Shown: one piece after another, positions 18,270-28,140 of the stretch | How positions within the stretch are numbered: the first letter of the stretch is position 1 | Layout: the number at the start of each line of letters is the position of its first letter | Source of the DNA: Rhizobium gallicum bv. gallicum R602sp | GTDB lineage: Bacteria; Pseudomonadota; Alphaproteobacteria; Rhizobiales; Rhizobiaceae | Direction of reading: 5' to 3' | Assembly: GCF_000816845.1 (NCBI RefSeq) | Contig: NZ_CP006877.1 | Span: 253,501 to 317,500, forward strand | Length of the DNA: 64,000 nucleotides | Notes under the pieces: model-generated | What the model was told of the DNA's origin: nothing | The model's database searches: none | Seen by the model: the letters and a program-made list of their open reading frames with translations, nothing else | Translations under genes and position numbers: made by a program

Positions 18270-19253
18270 ATGCTGCCGCAGTTTTTCAGGTCGTTCAAAC
18301 GTTCATTCAAATCATTGTCGGAACAGGAAATTCTGGCGCTAGCGATTGCCTCCGAGGAGGACGACGCCCGCATCTATCGTGCCTATGCCGACCAGCTGAA
18401 GGCCGCTTATCCCGCCTCGGCGCAGGTCCTGGAGGACATGGCGGAAGTCGAAAATACGCACCGCAAGTCGCTGATCGAGATCCATCGGGAGCGTTTCGGC
18501 GAACGCATTCCGTTAATTCGCCGCGAGCATGTGCAGGGCTTTTATGAGCGCAAGCCGGATTGGCTGCGCAAGAACCTGTCGTTGGAAGCAGTGCGACAGG
18601 AGGCCGAGACGATGGAGGAGCAGGCTTATCGCTTCTACGTCGAGGCGGCAAAGCAGACTTCGGATGCCTCGACGCGCCAGCTTCTCGGCGATCTCGCGCT
18701 CGCCGAACAGGGTCATGAAGACATTGCCAGGATGCTCGGCGACAAACATACGCCGGAGGGCGTAAAAGACGCCGAGGACGATACGGCGCGGCGGCAATTC
18801 GTGCTCACCTATGTGCAGCCCGGCCTTGCAGGCTTGATGGATGGTTCGGTCTCGACGCTGGCGCCGATCTTTGCGGCCGCCTTTGCGACGCAGGATACGT
18901 GGCAGACCTTCCTCGTCGGCCTCTCGGCCTCGGTAGGCGCGGGTATATCGATGGGCTTCACCGAAGCTGCCCATGACGACGGCAAGATTTCCGGGCGCGG
19001 TTCGCCAATCAAGCGTGGTCTCGCCTGCGGCATCATGACAACGCTCGGCGGTCTCGGCCACGCACTGCCCTATCTCATTCCGCAATTCTGGACGGCGACG
19101 ATCACCGCCGTCGTCATCGTCTTTTTCGAGCTCTGGGCGATCGCGTTCATCCAGAACAGGTATATGGAAACGCCATTTCTGCGCGCCGCCTTCCAGGTCG
19201 TGGTCGGCGGGGGCCTTGTGCTAGCTGCCGGGATCCTGATCGGCCATGGGTGA
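18270..19253 (+). CDS. mbfA: Membrane-bound ferritin/iron exporter MbfA (rubrerythrin-VIT1 fusion)
   Basis: 327 residues: an N-terminal ferritin-like four-helix domain (about 15-155) with carboxylate/His motifs in ASEEDDARIYRAYA, EVENTHRKSL, ETMEEQAYRFY and ALAEQGHED, then a VIT1 membrane domain (about 170-327) with the segment PGLAGLMDGSVSTLAP and four or five helices. This fusion is MbfA, which exports iron from the cytoplasm and protects against iron and peroxide stress in rhizobia. It has a perfect Irr box directly upstream, so iron-dependent derepression is expected. Confidence 0.93.
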   Translation: MLPQFFRSFKRSFKSLSEQEILALAIASEEDDARIYRAYADQLKAAYPASAQVLEDMAEVENTHRKSLIEIHRERFGERIPLIRREHVQGFYERKPDWLRKNLSLEAVRQEAETMEEQAYRFYVEAAKQTSDASTRQLLGDLALAEQGHEDIARMLGDKHTPEGVKDAEDDTARRQFVLTYVQPGLAGLMDGSVSTLAPIFAAAFATQDTWQTFLVGLSASVGAGISMGFTEAAHDDGKISGRGSPIKRGLACGIMTTLGGLGHALPYLIPQFWTATITAVVIVFFELWAIAFIQNRYMETPFLRAAFQVVVGGGLVLAAGILIGHG

Positions 19254-19408
19254 GGCCCGGTCCGGCGCAGCCGAAGCAATCGAGGTCAGTGACACGATTG
19301 CAAGTACTGAACGCCTTGAAATCAATCGAAGGGCGCGAGACCGTGCGGCACACAAAGTCTCATGAAGCGGCCGACCGTCGCAGGCCTTGGTGCTGAAGGT
19401 TGAATTTC

Positions 19409-20008
19409 TTACTTCAAAGCGCCGACCAGGACGTCGCGGCCGTTTTCGATCGTCACCCAGCGGCCCGCATTGTAGCTCGACTGGCGCTTGACGAAGGAAT
19501 AAGCCGTGTCGAACCAGGGCTTCACGCTGGAAGCGAGGTTGTCGAGAATGAAGTCGCCTTCGGTTGTGCGAAGCGTCAGCACGGCATGGCCTTCGCCATC
19601 CGGTTTACGCACCACCGTCATCAGAAGGTTTGCCGGCTCAAAGCCGCGCTGGATCAGGATGCGGCGCTTAAGGAGTGCAAAATCTTCACAGTCGCCCGCC
19701 GTTCCCGGATAAGCCCAGATTTCGTCCTTGCCGTAGATTTCCTTGTCCGTCATCGGAGTGATGGTGCTGTTGACGGTGGAATTGACCGAGCGGACAAGAG
19801 CCCACTTCTCGCCATTCATTTCCGCCGGCCCTGCATTGCGGTCCGCACCGCATTCGATCCGGTGCAACTGGCAGAAATCATAATGGCCGATTGGCTGCGA
19901 GGTGGCGCCGCCGGTAACCATCGAGAGGTTTCTTGTGGGGGCCGGTAATGCGGCCGAAGACATCGCAAACATGGCCATCATGACCATCAAGTAACCCTTG
20001 ATCCGCAC
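19409..20008 (-). CDS. Transglutaminase-like cysteine proteinase (BTLCP), exported
   Basis: 199 residues with a signal peptide (about 1-23). The catalytic triad of the bacterial transglutaminase-like family is present: Cys107 in AGDCEDFALLKR, His141 in GEGHAVLTL and Asp156 in FILDNLAS. Members with a signal peptide such as this are periplasmic, related to LapG-type proteases, but no LapA/LapD system is visible nearby, so the target is unknown. Confidence 0.9.
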   Translation of the reverse strand: MRIKGYLMVMMAMFAMSSAALPAPTRNLSMVTGGATSQPIGHYDFCQLHRIECGADRNAGPAEMNGEKWALVRSVNSTVNSTITPMTDKEIYGKDEIWAYPGTAGDCEDFALLKRRILIQRGFEPANLLMTVVRKPDGEGHAVLTLRTTEGDFILDNLASSVKPWFDTAYSFVKRQSSYNAGRWVTIENGRDVLVGALK

Positions 20009-20193
20009 GCCCGTTTCCCTGCATCGCCCTTGTATTTGTTAACAAAGAGTTAACGGAGAGGGCGTTGAGGAGTCAATCATTACTTCTCGAAGGGCTGCCC
20101 TAACAACCCGACATGGTTAAAATGCCACACAACCGTCGGTTCCAGGCGCGCACGGTCTCGAGCTCTGGTGGAGGCGGCAGGCGCCTGCTTCGA

Positions 20194-20994
20194 CTAACGA
20201 ATGAGGCCTTTGGCGGCAGATAGTATCCGCTCGATATCCTGCGGCCGTGAAAGCCGATGGTCGCCATCGCGAATGAACGTCAACACGACATTGTCGGCGG
20301 GCAGGTGTTCAACCAGCTTCATGGCGTGACTGTAGGGAACGTCCGGATCTTTCATGCCCTGCAGGACATGCACCGGGCAGCCTGTGTTGATGATGCCGGT
20401 CAAAACCCGGTTTTCGCGGCCGTCTTCCAGGAGTGCACGGGTGTAAATGTTGGGCTCCGGGCTGTAGTCGGACTTTTCTTCGAAATAGCCGCGTTCGGCA
20501 AGCGAGGCGCGATCCTTTTTCCTCAGGTGCGGCTCGATGAGGTCCGATGTGAAGTCGGGTGCCGGCGCGATCAGCACCATACCGTCGAGCTTTGGCGCCC
20601 CCTCCAACTTTGCAAGTTCCTGCGCCAGCCGCAACGCTATCCATCCGCCCATGGAGGAACCGACGATGATGACGCGCTCGGGTCTTGCATGGAGGAGGAC
20701 GGCGAGCGCTTCTTCCAGCCAGCGGGAAATCGTTCCATCCTTAAACTCTCCAGCGGAAAGTCCATGCCCCGAATAGTCGAGGCGGATGCAGGCAAGTCCG
20801 AGTTCGCCGGCCAGCCGATCGAGCTCTATCGCCTTTGTGCCGCTCATGTCCGACCGATAGCCGGAGAGCCAGACGAAGGTCGGGCCGCGATCCTTCGAGG
20901 TGGCTTGACGAATGATGAAAGCGATCTTTCGCTCCGCGTCGCCTTCGCCCACCGTCAGGAACTGCGGCTCGGATATGGCTGTTGCTTCGGACAT
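20194..20994 (-). CDS. Alpha/beta-hydrolase fold esterase/thioesterase
   Basis: 266 residues from ATG 20994, with a GGGAG site. Nucleophile elbow VGSSMGGWIALRLA (Ser in GSSMG), an acidic residue in LQGMKDPDVPYSHA and His in RDGDHRLSRPQD complete the triad. Similar proteins are annotated as palmitoyl-protein-thioesterase-like (ABHD10/YqiA-like) hydrolases. The frame stays open upstream into the infC region, but the region before 20994 lacks hydrolase sequence. Confidence 0.86.
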   Translation of the reverse strand: MSEATAISEPQFLTVGEGDAERKIAFIIRQATSKDRGPTFVWLSGYRSDMSGTKAIELDRLAGELGLACIRLDYSGHGLSAGEFKDGTISRWLEEALAVLLHARPERVIIVGSSMGGWIALRLAQELAKLEGAPKLDGMVLIAPAPDFTSDLIEPHLRKKDRASLAERGYFEEKSDYSPEPNIYTRALLEDGRENRVLTGIINTGCPVHVLQGMKDPDVPYSHAMKLVEHLPADNVVLTFIRDGDHRLSRPQDIERILSAAKGLIR

Positions 20995-21165
20995 AAGCAC
21001 AAACTCCCATTGTTTGTGCCTATAAAACAGATTCTCGATAGGCTGACAGCAGGTGATTTTTCCGCTAAAGCGTGTTATTGACGACATCGCAGCGATAGCG
21101 AGACTTCGTTGCGCCCCAATGGAGCGCGAAGCTGCGATCTGAAACAACTCGAGGAGAGTACGACC

Positions 21166-21702
21166 ATTCGCAGACCTTTTAAAACCGACGCGCCCGTGAA
21201 GGAAGGGCCGCGTTCGAACCGGGAAATCCGTATTCCTAAGGTTCAGTTGATTGATGCTGAAGGACAGAATTTGGGCGTGGTGCCCACCGATCAGGCCTTG
21301 AGAATGGCTGAAGAAGCCGGCCTCGACCTTGTGGAAATTTCTCCCAACGCCGAACCGCCTGTATGCAAGATTCTCGATCTGGGCAAGCTGAAGTACGCCA
21401 ACCAGAAGAAGGCCTCCGAGGCGCGCAAGAAGCAGAAGATTGTCGAAGTCAAAGAAATCAAAATGCGTCCGAACATCGACACCCATGATTATGAGGTGAA
21501 GATGAAGGCTATGGGCCGCTTCTTTGAGGAAGGCGACAAGGTGAAGGTGACGCTGAAGTTCCGTGGCCGCGAAATGGCCCACCAGGAACTCGGCATGAAG
21601 CTTCTGCAGCAGGTCAAGGCGGACACACTGGAATTTGCAAAGGTCGAAGCCGAACCGAAGCTTGAAGGCCGCCAGATGATGATGGTGCTCGCGCCGAAGT
21701 GA
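21166..21702 (+). CDS. infC: Translation initiation factor IF-3 (ATT start)
   Basis: 178 residues. The start is assigned to ATT at 21166, 8 nt after GAGGAGAG; this gives the conserved N-terminus RRPFKTDAP and the normal IF-3 length, and no ATG or GTG fits. IF-3N spans about 14-84 ([20 protein letters not shown]) and IF-3C about 90-175 ([18 protein letters not shown]). A rare AUU start is the known basis of infC autocontrol in E. coli, because IF-3 rejects non-canonical starts; the same is inferred here. Confidence 0.95.
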   Translation: MRRPFKTDAPVKEGPRSNREIRIPKVQLIDAEGQNLGVVPTDQALRMAEEAGLDLVEISPNAEPPVCKILDLGKLKYANQKKASEARKKQKIVEVKEIKMRPNIDTHDYEVKMKAMGRFFEEGDKVKVTLKFRGREMAHQELGMKLLQQVKADTLEFAKVEAEPKLEGRQMMMVLAPK

Positions 21703-21722
21703 GCGGTCCTCATCAATGCATC

Positions 21723-21755
21723 AAAGCCGTCCGTAAGGGCGGCTTTTGTGTTTTT
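21723..21755 (+). terminator. Intrinsic terminator after infC
   Basis: A 10-bp stem (AAAGCCGTCC / GGGCGGCTTT with one wobble) with loop GTAA, followed by a T-rich tail (TGTGTTTTT). Confidence 0.8.
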
Positions 21756-22001
21756 CAGCGCGCCTGAAGAATCCTCGTCTGCCCCGTTGCACTTTGGCGG
21801 CGCTGCGGGTATAAGCGCGCGTCCGAACTGACCGGCAGGGCATGCCGTGGCAGTTTCGAATGCTTGCGGGACGGTTTCGTCGCCATGCCCGCAGATCAAC
21901 AACAAACACTCCCGCACCTTGTTGCGACGGCCGGAAGACCGGACATCGCAGAAGGGCTTTTTTGAAGAAGCGCGCAGGGAAGATAGAAACGGAGTAGCAA
22001 A
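21756..22001 (+). promoter_or_regulatory. Promoter and leader region of rpmI-rplT
   Basis: 246 nt without a credible gene between the infC terminator and rpmI. It must hold the rpmI promoter, since the terminator separates it from infC, and may hold an L20-binding leader as in other bacteria. I could not identify a defined L20 fold or clear promoter boxes by eye. Confidence 0.4.
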
Positions 22002-22205
22002 ATGCCCAAGATGAAGACGAAGTCCTCGGCCAAGAAGCGGTTCAAAATTACCGCGACCGGCAAGGTCAAGGCCGCTGCTGCTGGCAAACGCCATGGCATG
22101 ATCAAGCGTACCAACAAGTTCATTCGCGACGCACGTGGCACGATGGTTCTCGCAGAACCCGATGGCCGCAAGGTTGTGAAGAACTACCTGCCGAACGGTC
22201 TCTAA
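22002..22205 (+). CDS. rpmI: 50S ribosomal protein L35
   Basis: 67 residues, the normal L35 length, beginning [20 protein letters not shown] and containing [21 protein letters not shown] 22002 has a GGAGTA site. It is followed after 39 nt by rplT, the standard pair; expression is probably coupled to L20 autoregulation. Confidence 0.97.
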   Translation: MPKMKTKSSAKKRFKITATGKVKAAAAGKRHGMIKRTNKFIRDARGTMVLAEPDGRKVVKNYLPNGL

Positions 22206-22244
22206 GACTATTCCGCGAACGCTTTAGATTAAGGAGATCATGAA

Positions 22245-22649
22245 ATGGCACGTGTAAAAAGAGGCGTTACAGCCCATGCCAAGCACAAGAAAGTTCTGAA
22301 GGCAGCAAAGGGCTTCTATGGCCGCCGCAAGAACACTATCCGTACCGCCAAGGCTGCCGTCGATCGCGCCAAGCAGTACGCCTACCGCGACCGCAAGGTC
22401 AACAAGCGCAATTTCCGCGCGCTTTGGATCCAGCGCATCAACGCTGCCGTCCGCGAATTCGGCCTTACCTACGGCCGCTTCATCGACGGCCTGAACAAGG
22501 CTGGCATCGAGGTCGACCGCAAGGTCCTCTCCGACATGGCGATCCATGAGCCGGAAGCATTCGGCGCGCTCGTCACAGCCTCCAAGAAGGCCCTCGAGTA
22601 CCTCAAGGATGCCGGTACGAAGAATGAGTTTGAAAGCGCGGTTCGTTAA
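22245..22649 (+). CDS. rplT: 50S ribosomal protein L20
   Basis: 134 residues beginning [19 protein letters not shown] with [20 protein letters not shown], diagnostic for L20, an assembly protein that binds 23S rRNA and represses its own operon in studied bacteria. A strong terminator follows. Confidence 0.98.
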   Translation: MARVKRGVTAHAKHKKVLKAAKGFYGRRKNTIRTAKAAVDRAKQYAYRDRKVNKRNFRALWIQRINAAVREFGLTYGRFIDGLNKAGIEVDRKVLSDMAIHEPEAFGALVTASKKALEYLKDAGTKNEFESAVR

Positions 22650-22688
22650 CCAGCGCTTCCCAACCTTGACGCTTTTTTGAATTTTGGG

Positions 22689-22727
22689 AAACCCGCGCTG
22701 GTTTGGGCTGGCGCGGGTTTTTCTTTC
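22689..22727 (+). terminator. Intrinsic terminator between rplT and pheS
   Basis: A perfect 10-bp stem AAACCCGCGC / GCGCGGGTTT with a 12-nt loop and a pyrimidine-rich tail (TTCTTTCTCTC). It ends 75 nt before pheS, so it can end the rplT transcript; a role in attenuating pheS is possible but unsupported. Confidence 0.85.
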
Positions 22728-22801
22728 TCTCTACTGCTTGCCCGGCCGGTTCTAACCAGCCTCCGATTTGCCCGCCTGATCCCGGACGGAAAGAATTGAC
22801 G

Positions 22802-23884
22802 ATGTCAGATATCGACCAGCTCAAATCATCGCTGCTTGCCGAAATTGTTGCCGCCAACGACGAACCGGCACTCGAAGCCGTGCGCCTTTCGGCCCTCGGG
22901 AAAAAGGGCTCCGTTTCCGAGCTCCTGAAGACGCTCGGCGCGATGTCGCCTGAAGAGCGCCAGACCAAGGGCGTTGCAATCAATGTCCTCAAGAATGAGG
23001 TCGCAGATGCACTTGCCGCTCGCAAGGCGACGCTCAAGGAAGCGACAGTCAATGCCCGCCTGAAGGCCGAGACGGTCGACATCAGTCTGCCGGTCCGCTC
23101 CTCGCCCGCCGAGCGCGGCCGCATTCACCCGATCAGCCAAATCGTCGACGAAATCACCGCGATCTTCGGCGACATGGGCTTCTCGATCGCCGAAGGTCCG
23201 GATGTCGAGACCGACTATTACAATTTCACGGCGCTGAATTTCCCCGAAGGCCACCCAGCCCGCGAAATGCACGACACCTTCTTCTTCCAACCGGATGAGA
23301 ACGGCGAGCGAAAAGTGCTGCGTACGCACACTTCGCCCGTACAGGTGCGCACCATGGAAGCGCAGAAGCCGCCGATCCGCATCATCATCCCTGGCAAGAC
23401 GTATCGTCAGGATTCGGATGCGACCCATTCGCCGATGTTCCATCAGGTCGAGGGACTGGTGATCGACACGAAGGCGAACGTCGCCAACATGCGCTGGGTG
23501 CTCGAAGAGTTCTGCAAGGCCTTCTTCGAGGTCGACAGCGTGACGATGCGTTTCCGCCCGTCGTTCTTCCCGTTCACTGAGCCGTCCTTTGAAGTCGACA
23601 TCCAATGCGACCGCTCAGGCCCGATCGTCAAATTCGGCGAAGGAACGGATTGGATGGAAATCCTCGGCTGTGGCATGGTCCATCCGAATGTGCTGCGCTA
23701 TGGCGGGCTCGACCCGGACGAATATCAGGGCTTTGCCTGGGGCATGGGCCTCGACCGCATCGCTATGCTGAAATACGGCATGCCCGACCTGCGCGACTTC
23801 TTCAACGCCGATGTCCGCTGGATGACCCACTATGGCTTCCGCCCGCTCGACATGCCGACGCTGTTCGGCGGCTTGAGCGTGTAA
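22802..23884 (+). CDS. pheS: Phenylalanyl-tRNA synthetase alpha subunit
   Basis: 360 residues from ATG 22802. It has the N-terminal coiled-coil tRNA-binding part (1-90) and the class II catalytic core: motif 2 around [36 protein letters not shown], and motif 3 [20 protein letters not shown]. It charges tRNA-Phe as an alpha2-beta2 enzyme with PheT, encoded 15 nt downstream. Confidence 0.98.
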   Translation: MSDIDQLKSSLLAEIVAANDEPALEAVRLSALGKKGSVSELLKTLGAMSPEERQTKGVAINVLKNEVADALAARKATLKEATVNARLKAETVDISLPVRSSPAERGRIHPISQIVDEITAIFGDMGFSIAEGPDVETDYYNFTALNFPEGHPAREMHDTFFFQPDENGERKVLRTHTSPVQVRTMEAQKPPIRIIIPGKTYRQDSDATHSPMFHQVEGLVIDTKANVANMRWVLEEFCKAFFEVDSVTMRFRPSFFPFTEPSFEVDIQCDRSGPIVKFGEGTDWMEILGCGMVHPNVLRYGGLDPDEYQGFAWGMGLDRIAMLKYGMPDLRDFFNADVRWMTHYGFRPLDMPTLFGGLSV

Positions 23885-23899
23885 GGGAGGATTGAGATC

Positions 23900-26323
23900 A
23901 TGAAATTCACGCTCTCCTGGTTGAAGGATCATCTGGAAACGGATGCCACCCTGAATGAAATCTGCACCCGCCTGACGATGATCGGGCTGGAGGTCGAAGA
24001 TGTCGATGACAAGGCGGCCTTCAGGCCTTTCATCATCGCCAGGGTTCTCTCCGCTGAGAAACATCCACAGGCCGACCGCCTGAAAGTTCTCTCGGTCGAT
24101 ACCGGCAAGGGTGCGCCGATCCAGGTCGTTTGCGGGGCGCCGAACGCGCGGGCCGGCCTCGTCGGCGCATTTGCCGCGTCGGGCACCTATGTTCCCGGCA
24201 TCGATGTGACGCTTTCCGTCGGCAATATCCGCGGCGTCGAAAGCCATGGCATGATGTGCTCCGAAAAGGAACTCATGATTTCTGACAATCATGAGGGCAT
24301 CATCGATTTGCCTGAAGACGCGCCAATTGGGACCAGCTATGCGGCTTATGCCCATCTCGACGATCCTGTCATCGAGATCAACCTCACCCCGAACCGTCCG
24401 GACTGCACGAGCATTTACGGCATTGCACGCGATCTGGCCGCTTCGGGTCTTGGCACGCTGAAGACGCGGCCTGCGCCGTCCTTCGCCGTCGAAGGCGAGA
24501 CGCCGGTCAAGGTGAAGCTCGATCTTGACGACGAAAGGCTCTGCCCGGGTTTTGCGCTCCGCCTCGTGCGCGGCGTCAGGAACGGCCCAAGCCCGCGCTG
24601 GATGCAGCAGCGGCTGCTGGCGATCGGTCTGCGTCCAATTAATGCGCTGGTCGATATCACCAACTACATGACCTTTGATCAGGGCCGGCCGATGCACGTC
24701 TTTGACGCTGCCAAGGTAAGCGGCAATCTGACCGTCCGCCGTGCCAGGGAAGGCGAGACGGTGCTGGCGCTCGACCAGCGTGAATACAAGCTTGGCCCTA
24801 ACAATGTCGTGATCGCCGATGCGGACGGCATCGAGTCGATCGGCGGCATCATGGGCGGCGAGCATTCCGGCTGCGACGAAAACACGACCGACGTGCTGAT
24901 CGAATGCGCGCTCTGGGACCCGATGAACATCGCCAAGTCCGGCCGCGCTCTGGGCATTATCACCGATGCCCGCTATCGCTTCGAGCGCGGCGTCGATCCG
25001 GAATATATGGTTCCTGGTCTGGAGCGCACGACGGAACTCGTTCTTGAACTTTGCGGCGGCACGCCGGCGAAGGCGGATGTCGTCGGCTACAAGGGCTATC
25101 AGCCGAAGATCGTCGATTTTCCCTACTGGGAGGTCAGGCGCCTGACCGGCCTCGAAGTCTCGACTGAGGAGAGTAAGGATATCCTGACCCGCCTCGGCTT
25201 TGAGGTGTCGGGCTCGGGCGAAAGCGTCTCGGTCGCCGTTCCTTCCTGGCGTCCGGACGTCGGCGGTAAGGCCGACCTCGTCGAGGAAGTCATGCGCATC
25301 CACGGCGTCGACAACATCAAGCCGGCGCCGTTGGAAAGCCATGCAGCCGTGAACGGCAAGATTCTGACGACGCTGCAGATCCGCACGCGTATGGCCAAGC
25401 GGGCGCTCGCCTCGCGCGGCATGCTGGAGGCCGTCACCTGGTCCTTCATTTCGCAAGAGCAGGCGAAGCTCTTCGGCGGCGGCTCGCCGGCCCTCAAGCT
25501 TGCGAACCCGATCGCAGCCGAAATGTCCGACATGCGCCCGTCGCTTTTGCCGGGTTTGTTGATGGCTGCGCAGCGAAACGCCGACAAGGGCTACGGCGAT
25601 GTGACCATCTTCGAAGTTTCCGGAACCTATGAGAATGACAGGCCGGAAGGCCAGCGCCGTGTTGCCGGTGGCATTCGCCGCGGTACGGCGTCGCTCACCG
25701 GCGCCGGCCGCATGTGGTCGAACAATTTGAAGGGCGGCGGCAAGCCGGTCGATGTCTTCGACGCCAAGGCCGATGCGCTGGCGGTGATCGAGGCCTGCGG
25801 CCTTCCGATGGGCAACATCCAGATAGAGCAGGGCGGACCGGAATGGTATCACCCCGGTCGTTCCGGCACCATCAAGATGGGTCCGAAGGTCGTGCTGGGC
25901 TATTTCGGCGAATTCCATCCTTCGACGCTCGAAGCGCTCGATGTCTCAGGCGCGCTCTGCGGCTTCGAGGTCTATATCGACGCTATGCCCGAGCCGAAGA
26001 AGAAGGCGACACGCACCAAGCCGGCGCTGGAGCTTTCGCCCTTCCAAGCCGTCAAGCGCGATTTCGCTTTCGTCGTCGACAAGACGGTTGAAGCAGGCAC
26101 GATCATAAAGGCTGCGAGCGGTGCCGACCGCAAGCTGGTCACCGGTGTCAACGTCTTCGACATCTTCGAAGGCGGATCGCTTGGCGAGGGCAAGAAGTCG
26201 GTTGCGATCGAAGTGCAGATCCAGCCCGTCGAGCGAACGTTGACGGACGAGGATTTTGAGGCTTTGACGCAGAAGATCGTGGCGAGCGTGACGAAGTTCA
26301 CCGGCGGTGTGCTGCGAAGCTGA
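23900..26323 (+). CDS. pheT: Phenylalanyl-tRNA synthetase beta subunit
   Basis: 807 residues, full length. Domains in order: EMAP/tRNA-binding (about 40-150, [18 protein letters not shown]), B3/B4 editing domain (about 210-390, with DVTGxN-like [19 protein letters not shown]), B5 (about 400-470), catalytic-like core (about 480-700) and the C-terminal anticodon-binding domain (about 712-806, [20 protein letters not shown]). Forms the heterotetramer with PheS and edits mischarged Tyr-tRNA-Phe. Confidence 0.98.
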   Translation: MKFTLSWLKDHLETDATLNEICTRLTMIGLEVEDVDDKAAFRPFIIARVLSAEKHPQADRLKVLSVDTGKGAPIQVVCGAPNARAGLVGAFAASGTYVPGIDVTLSVGNIRGVESHGMMCSEKELMISDNHEGIIDLPEDAPIGTSYAAYAHLDDPVIEINLTPNRPDCTSIYGIARDLAASGLGTLKTRPAPSFAVEGETPVKVKLDLDDERLCPGFALRLVRGVRNGPSPRWMQQRLLAIGLRPINALVDITNYMTFDQGRPMHVFDAAKVSGNLTVRRAREGETVLALDQREYKLGPNNVVIADADGIESIGGIMGGEHSGCDENTTDVLIECALWDPMNIAKSGRALGIITDARYRFERGVDPEYMVPGLERTTELVLELCGGTPAKADVVGYKGYQPKIVDFPYWEVRRLTGLEVSTEESKDILTRLGFEVSGSGESVSVAVPSWRPDVGGKADLVEEVMRIHGVDNIKPAPLESHAAVNGKILTTLQIRTRMAKRALASRGMLEAVTWSFISQEQAKLFGGGSPALKLANPIAAEMSDMRPSLLPGLLMAAQRNADKGYGDVTIFEVSGTYENDRPEGQRRVAGGIRRGTASLTGAGRMWSNNLKGGGKPVDVFDAKADALAVIEACGLPMGNIQIEQGGPEWYHPGRSGTIKMGPKVVLGYFGEFHPSTLEALDVSGALCGFEVYIDAMPEPKKKATRTKPALELSPFQAVKRDFAFVVDKTVEAGTIIKAASGADRKLVTGVNVFDIFEGGSLGEGKKSVAIEVQIQPVERTLTDEDFEALTQKIVASVTKFTGGVLRS

Positions 26324-26387
26324 CAAAGCTACCATGGCACTGCGGGCCGGCGGCTGCGCCGGCCTGGCTCATTGAAAGCTGCGCCGC

Positions 26388-26747
26388 CTAGGAGTGCAGG
26401 TAGTAGAGCTTGTTGACGATGGTCCATCGACCGTCGATCTTCAGCATCGACAGATAATCGGTAAAGCGCATCCCGGCGAATTCGTCAGTCACCTTCGCCA
26501 TCGCGGCATCGCCTGCGACATCGATCATTGTTATATCCATATACGGTTGCGTTCCCGGCGGGGCGGCGCCTTCAGCGGTGATTGCAGCGATGAATTCGTC
26601 GCGCGTCAGCCATTCGACCGCGTGTTCATAGTGACCGATGATTGTGCTTTGCGGATGGAAGGCCTTTCGCAATGCAGCTTCGTTGGCAAACGTCATGCCT
26701 TCGACGTAGAGATGGACGACTGCTTCGATTGCCTGCTGTTCGGACAT
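26388..26747 (-). CDS. NTF2-like (putative lumazine-binding/SnoaL-type) protein
   Basis: 119 residues from ATG 26747. Cone-shaped alpha+beta fold pattern: AIEAVVHLYVEGMTFANEA, LRKAFHPQSTIIGHYEHAVEW, then TDYLSMLKIDGRWTIVNKLY. This is the Lumazine_bd_2 branch of NTF2-like proteins. Function unknown; starts at 26756 or 26774 are possible. Confidence 0.8.
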   Translation of the reverse strand: MSEQQAIEAVVHLYVEGMTFANEAALRKAFHPQSTIIGHYEHAVEWLTRDEFIAAITAEGAAPPGTQPYMDITMIDVAGDAAMAKVTDEFAGMRFTDYLSMLKIDGRWTIVNKLYYLHS

Positions 26748-26827
26748 ATCTTGCATCCTCCGTGTCGGCGTCATGATAACGCTGAAGGATTTAGAGGCGG
26801 GCGGTCCTTTGGCAAGCCGTGCCCATT

Positions 26828-26858
26828 CTGAAACAGCCGGTAAGACCGGCTGTTTCAG
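26828..26858. terminator. Strong hairpin downstream of the DUF892 gene
   Basis: A perfect 13-bp stem CTGAAACAGCCGG / CCGGCTGTTTCAG with a 5-nt loop, 10 nt past the DUF892 stop. No clean T-run follows on either strand, so termination is likely but not certain. Confidence 0.65.
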
Positions 26859-26868
26859 GGAGTTGTCG

Positions 26869-27369
26869 TCAAGCTGCGCGGGCGGCTTTCTGGTTTGCGG
26901 CGGTGATGGCGAGTTTCGTGAGCAACTTGTCAGTTGCCGTTTCTTCCTGCAGGGTCTGGTCCAGCAGCACGACGGCGTCCTTGTAGCCGAGGTTCTGCGC
27001 CCAGGTCTTCAGTGTGCCGTAACGGGCGATCTCGTAGTGCTCCACGGACTGCGCCGCAGAGATCAGGCCGGCGTCGACCGCGACCGTCCCTTTGAATTCT
27101 TCCATGATCTCTTCGCCCTCAGCGATGATGCCCTGAATTGCTTCGCACGTCTTGCCCTGAGCACGTTTGCCGGCAATCTCGAACACCTGCTGCAGGCGTT
27201 CTACATGGAGTTCGGTTTCTTCCTTGTGCTTTTCGAAACCCGCCTTCAGGTCGGCGGACTGAGCAGCGCGGGCCATCTTCGGCAGGGCGCGCAGAATCTG
27301 CCGCTCGGCGAAGTAGATATCCTTCAGAGTGTCGTAGTAGAGATCCTCAAGTGTCTTTCCCTTGGCCAT
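26869..27369 (-). CDS. DUF892 (YciF/YciE) ferritin-like stress protein
   Basis: 166 residues from ATG 27369. Begins KTLEDLYYDTLKDIYFAERQILRALPKMA and contains HKEETELHVERLQQVFE and SVEHYEIARYGTL, the E/H helices of the DUF892 ferritin-like four-helix bundle. Such proteins accumulate in general-stress and osmotic responses in alphaproteobacteria. Monocistronic, with its own hairpin downstream. Confidence 0.9.
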   Translation of the reverse strand: MAKGKTLEDLYYDTLKDIYFAERQILRALPKMARAAQSADLKAGFEKHKEETELHVERLQQVFEIAGKRAQGKTCEAIQGIIAEGEEIMEEFKGTVAVDAGLISAAQSVEHYEIARYGTLKTWAQNLGYKDAVVLLDQTLQEETATDKLLTKLAITAANQKAARAA

Positions 27370-27522
27370 TTCTTCGATCCTTGTTCTCGTTTTTGGAGTC
27401 ACGCAGTCGTGAACCCTTAGAGAAGCGACCTAGTTGGAAATTGTTCCGCTGGAGCCCGCAATTTCCGGGTGGCAATAGCCGGATGACGGGATAGGTTCGT
27501 GCCGCCGATGGAGGAGAGACGC

Positions 27523-28140
27523 ATGAAAAAGCCTGGGTCGATGAAATCGCTCGAGGATCTGGGCCGGACGCGGCTTTCGAAGAATTTCTTCCTCCGCGAT
27601 TTCCTGCATTCCGAGATCGCCGATTTCTATCGTATTCCAAATATTCCAGACGACTCGGATCTTGCAGTTGAGGCAGGTAGGCGGCTTTGCAAGGAACTGC
27701 TCGAGCCGCTTCAAGCGACGTTCGGCAGGCTGCACATCCGCTCGGGCTACCGTTCTGCCGCCGTCAATGAATTTGGAAACAAAAACAAGCTCAACTGCTC
27801 GAGCAATGCCTCGAGTGCGGCGGACCATATCTGGGACCTGCGCGATTTCGATGGCTGCATGGGGGCGACGGCCTGTGTCGCCGTACCCTGGATGATCGAT
27901 ACTTATCGTGATGAGGAAGATTGGCAGAAGCTCGCGTGGTGGATCCACGATCATCTGCCCTACGCATCGCTCTGCTTCTTTCCAAAGCTATGGGCCTTTA
28001 ATATCCAATGGCACGAGCGGCCGAAGCGTGCGATCCAGAGCTATGTGCGGCCGCGCGGAACTCTCACCAAGCCGGGCATGGCGAATTGGCAAGGCGATCA
28101 TTCGAAATTCTACCAGGGATTTCCGCCGCTCAGAAACTGA
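27523..28140 (+). CDS. Peptidase M15-like protein (hedgehog/DD-peptidase fold)
   Basis: 205 residues from ATG 27523 behind GGAGGAGAG. Contains LSKNFFLRDFLHSEIADF, LHIRSGYRSAAVNEFGN, SAADHIWDLRDFDGC with the His/Asp zinc-ligand pattern, and FNIQWHERPKR with a possible last His. This arrangement resembles M15-type D-Ala-D-Ala carboxypeptidases, although no signal peptide is seen, so a cell-wall role is uncertain. The 3' end overlaps the convergent GNAT gene by 11 nt. Confidence 0.65.
   Translation: MKKPGSMKSLEDLGRTRLSKNFFLRDFLHSEIADFYRIPNIPDDSDLAVEAGRRLCKELLEPLQATFGRLHIRSGYRSAAVNEFGNKNKLNCSSNASSAADHIWDLRDFDGCMGATACVAVPWMIDTYRDEEDWQKLAWWIHDHLPYASLCFFPKLWAFNIQWHERPKRAIQSYVRPRGTLTKPGMANWQGDHSKFYQGFPPLRN

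Noticed and set aside
22703..22801. Phe-rich leader peptide (FFF) before pheS suggesting classical attenuation
   Set aside because: The Phe codons are just the terminator T-tract, the frame is in phase with pheS and has no stop, so no separate leader peptide exists.
23615..25918. Very long open frame antisense to pheS/pheT
   Set aside because: It mirrors pheT codon periodicity in GC-rich DNA, has no recognisable domains and no ribosome-binding site; pheT is certain.
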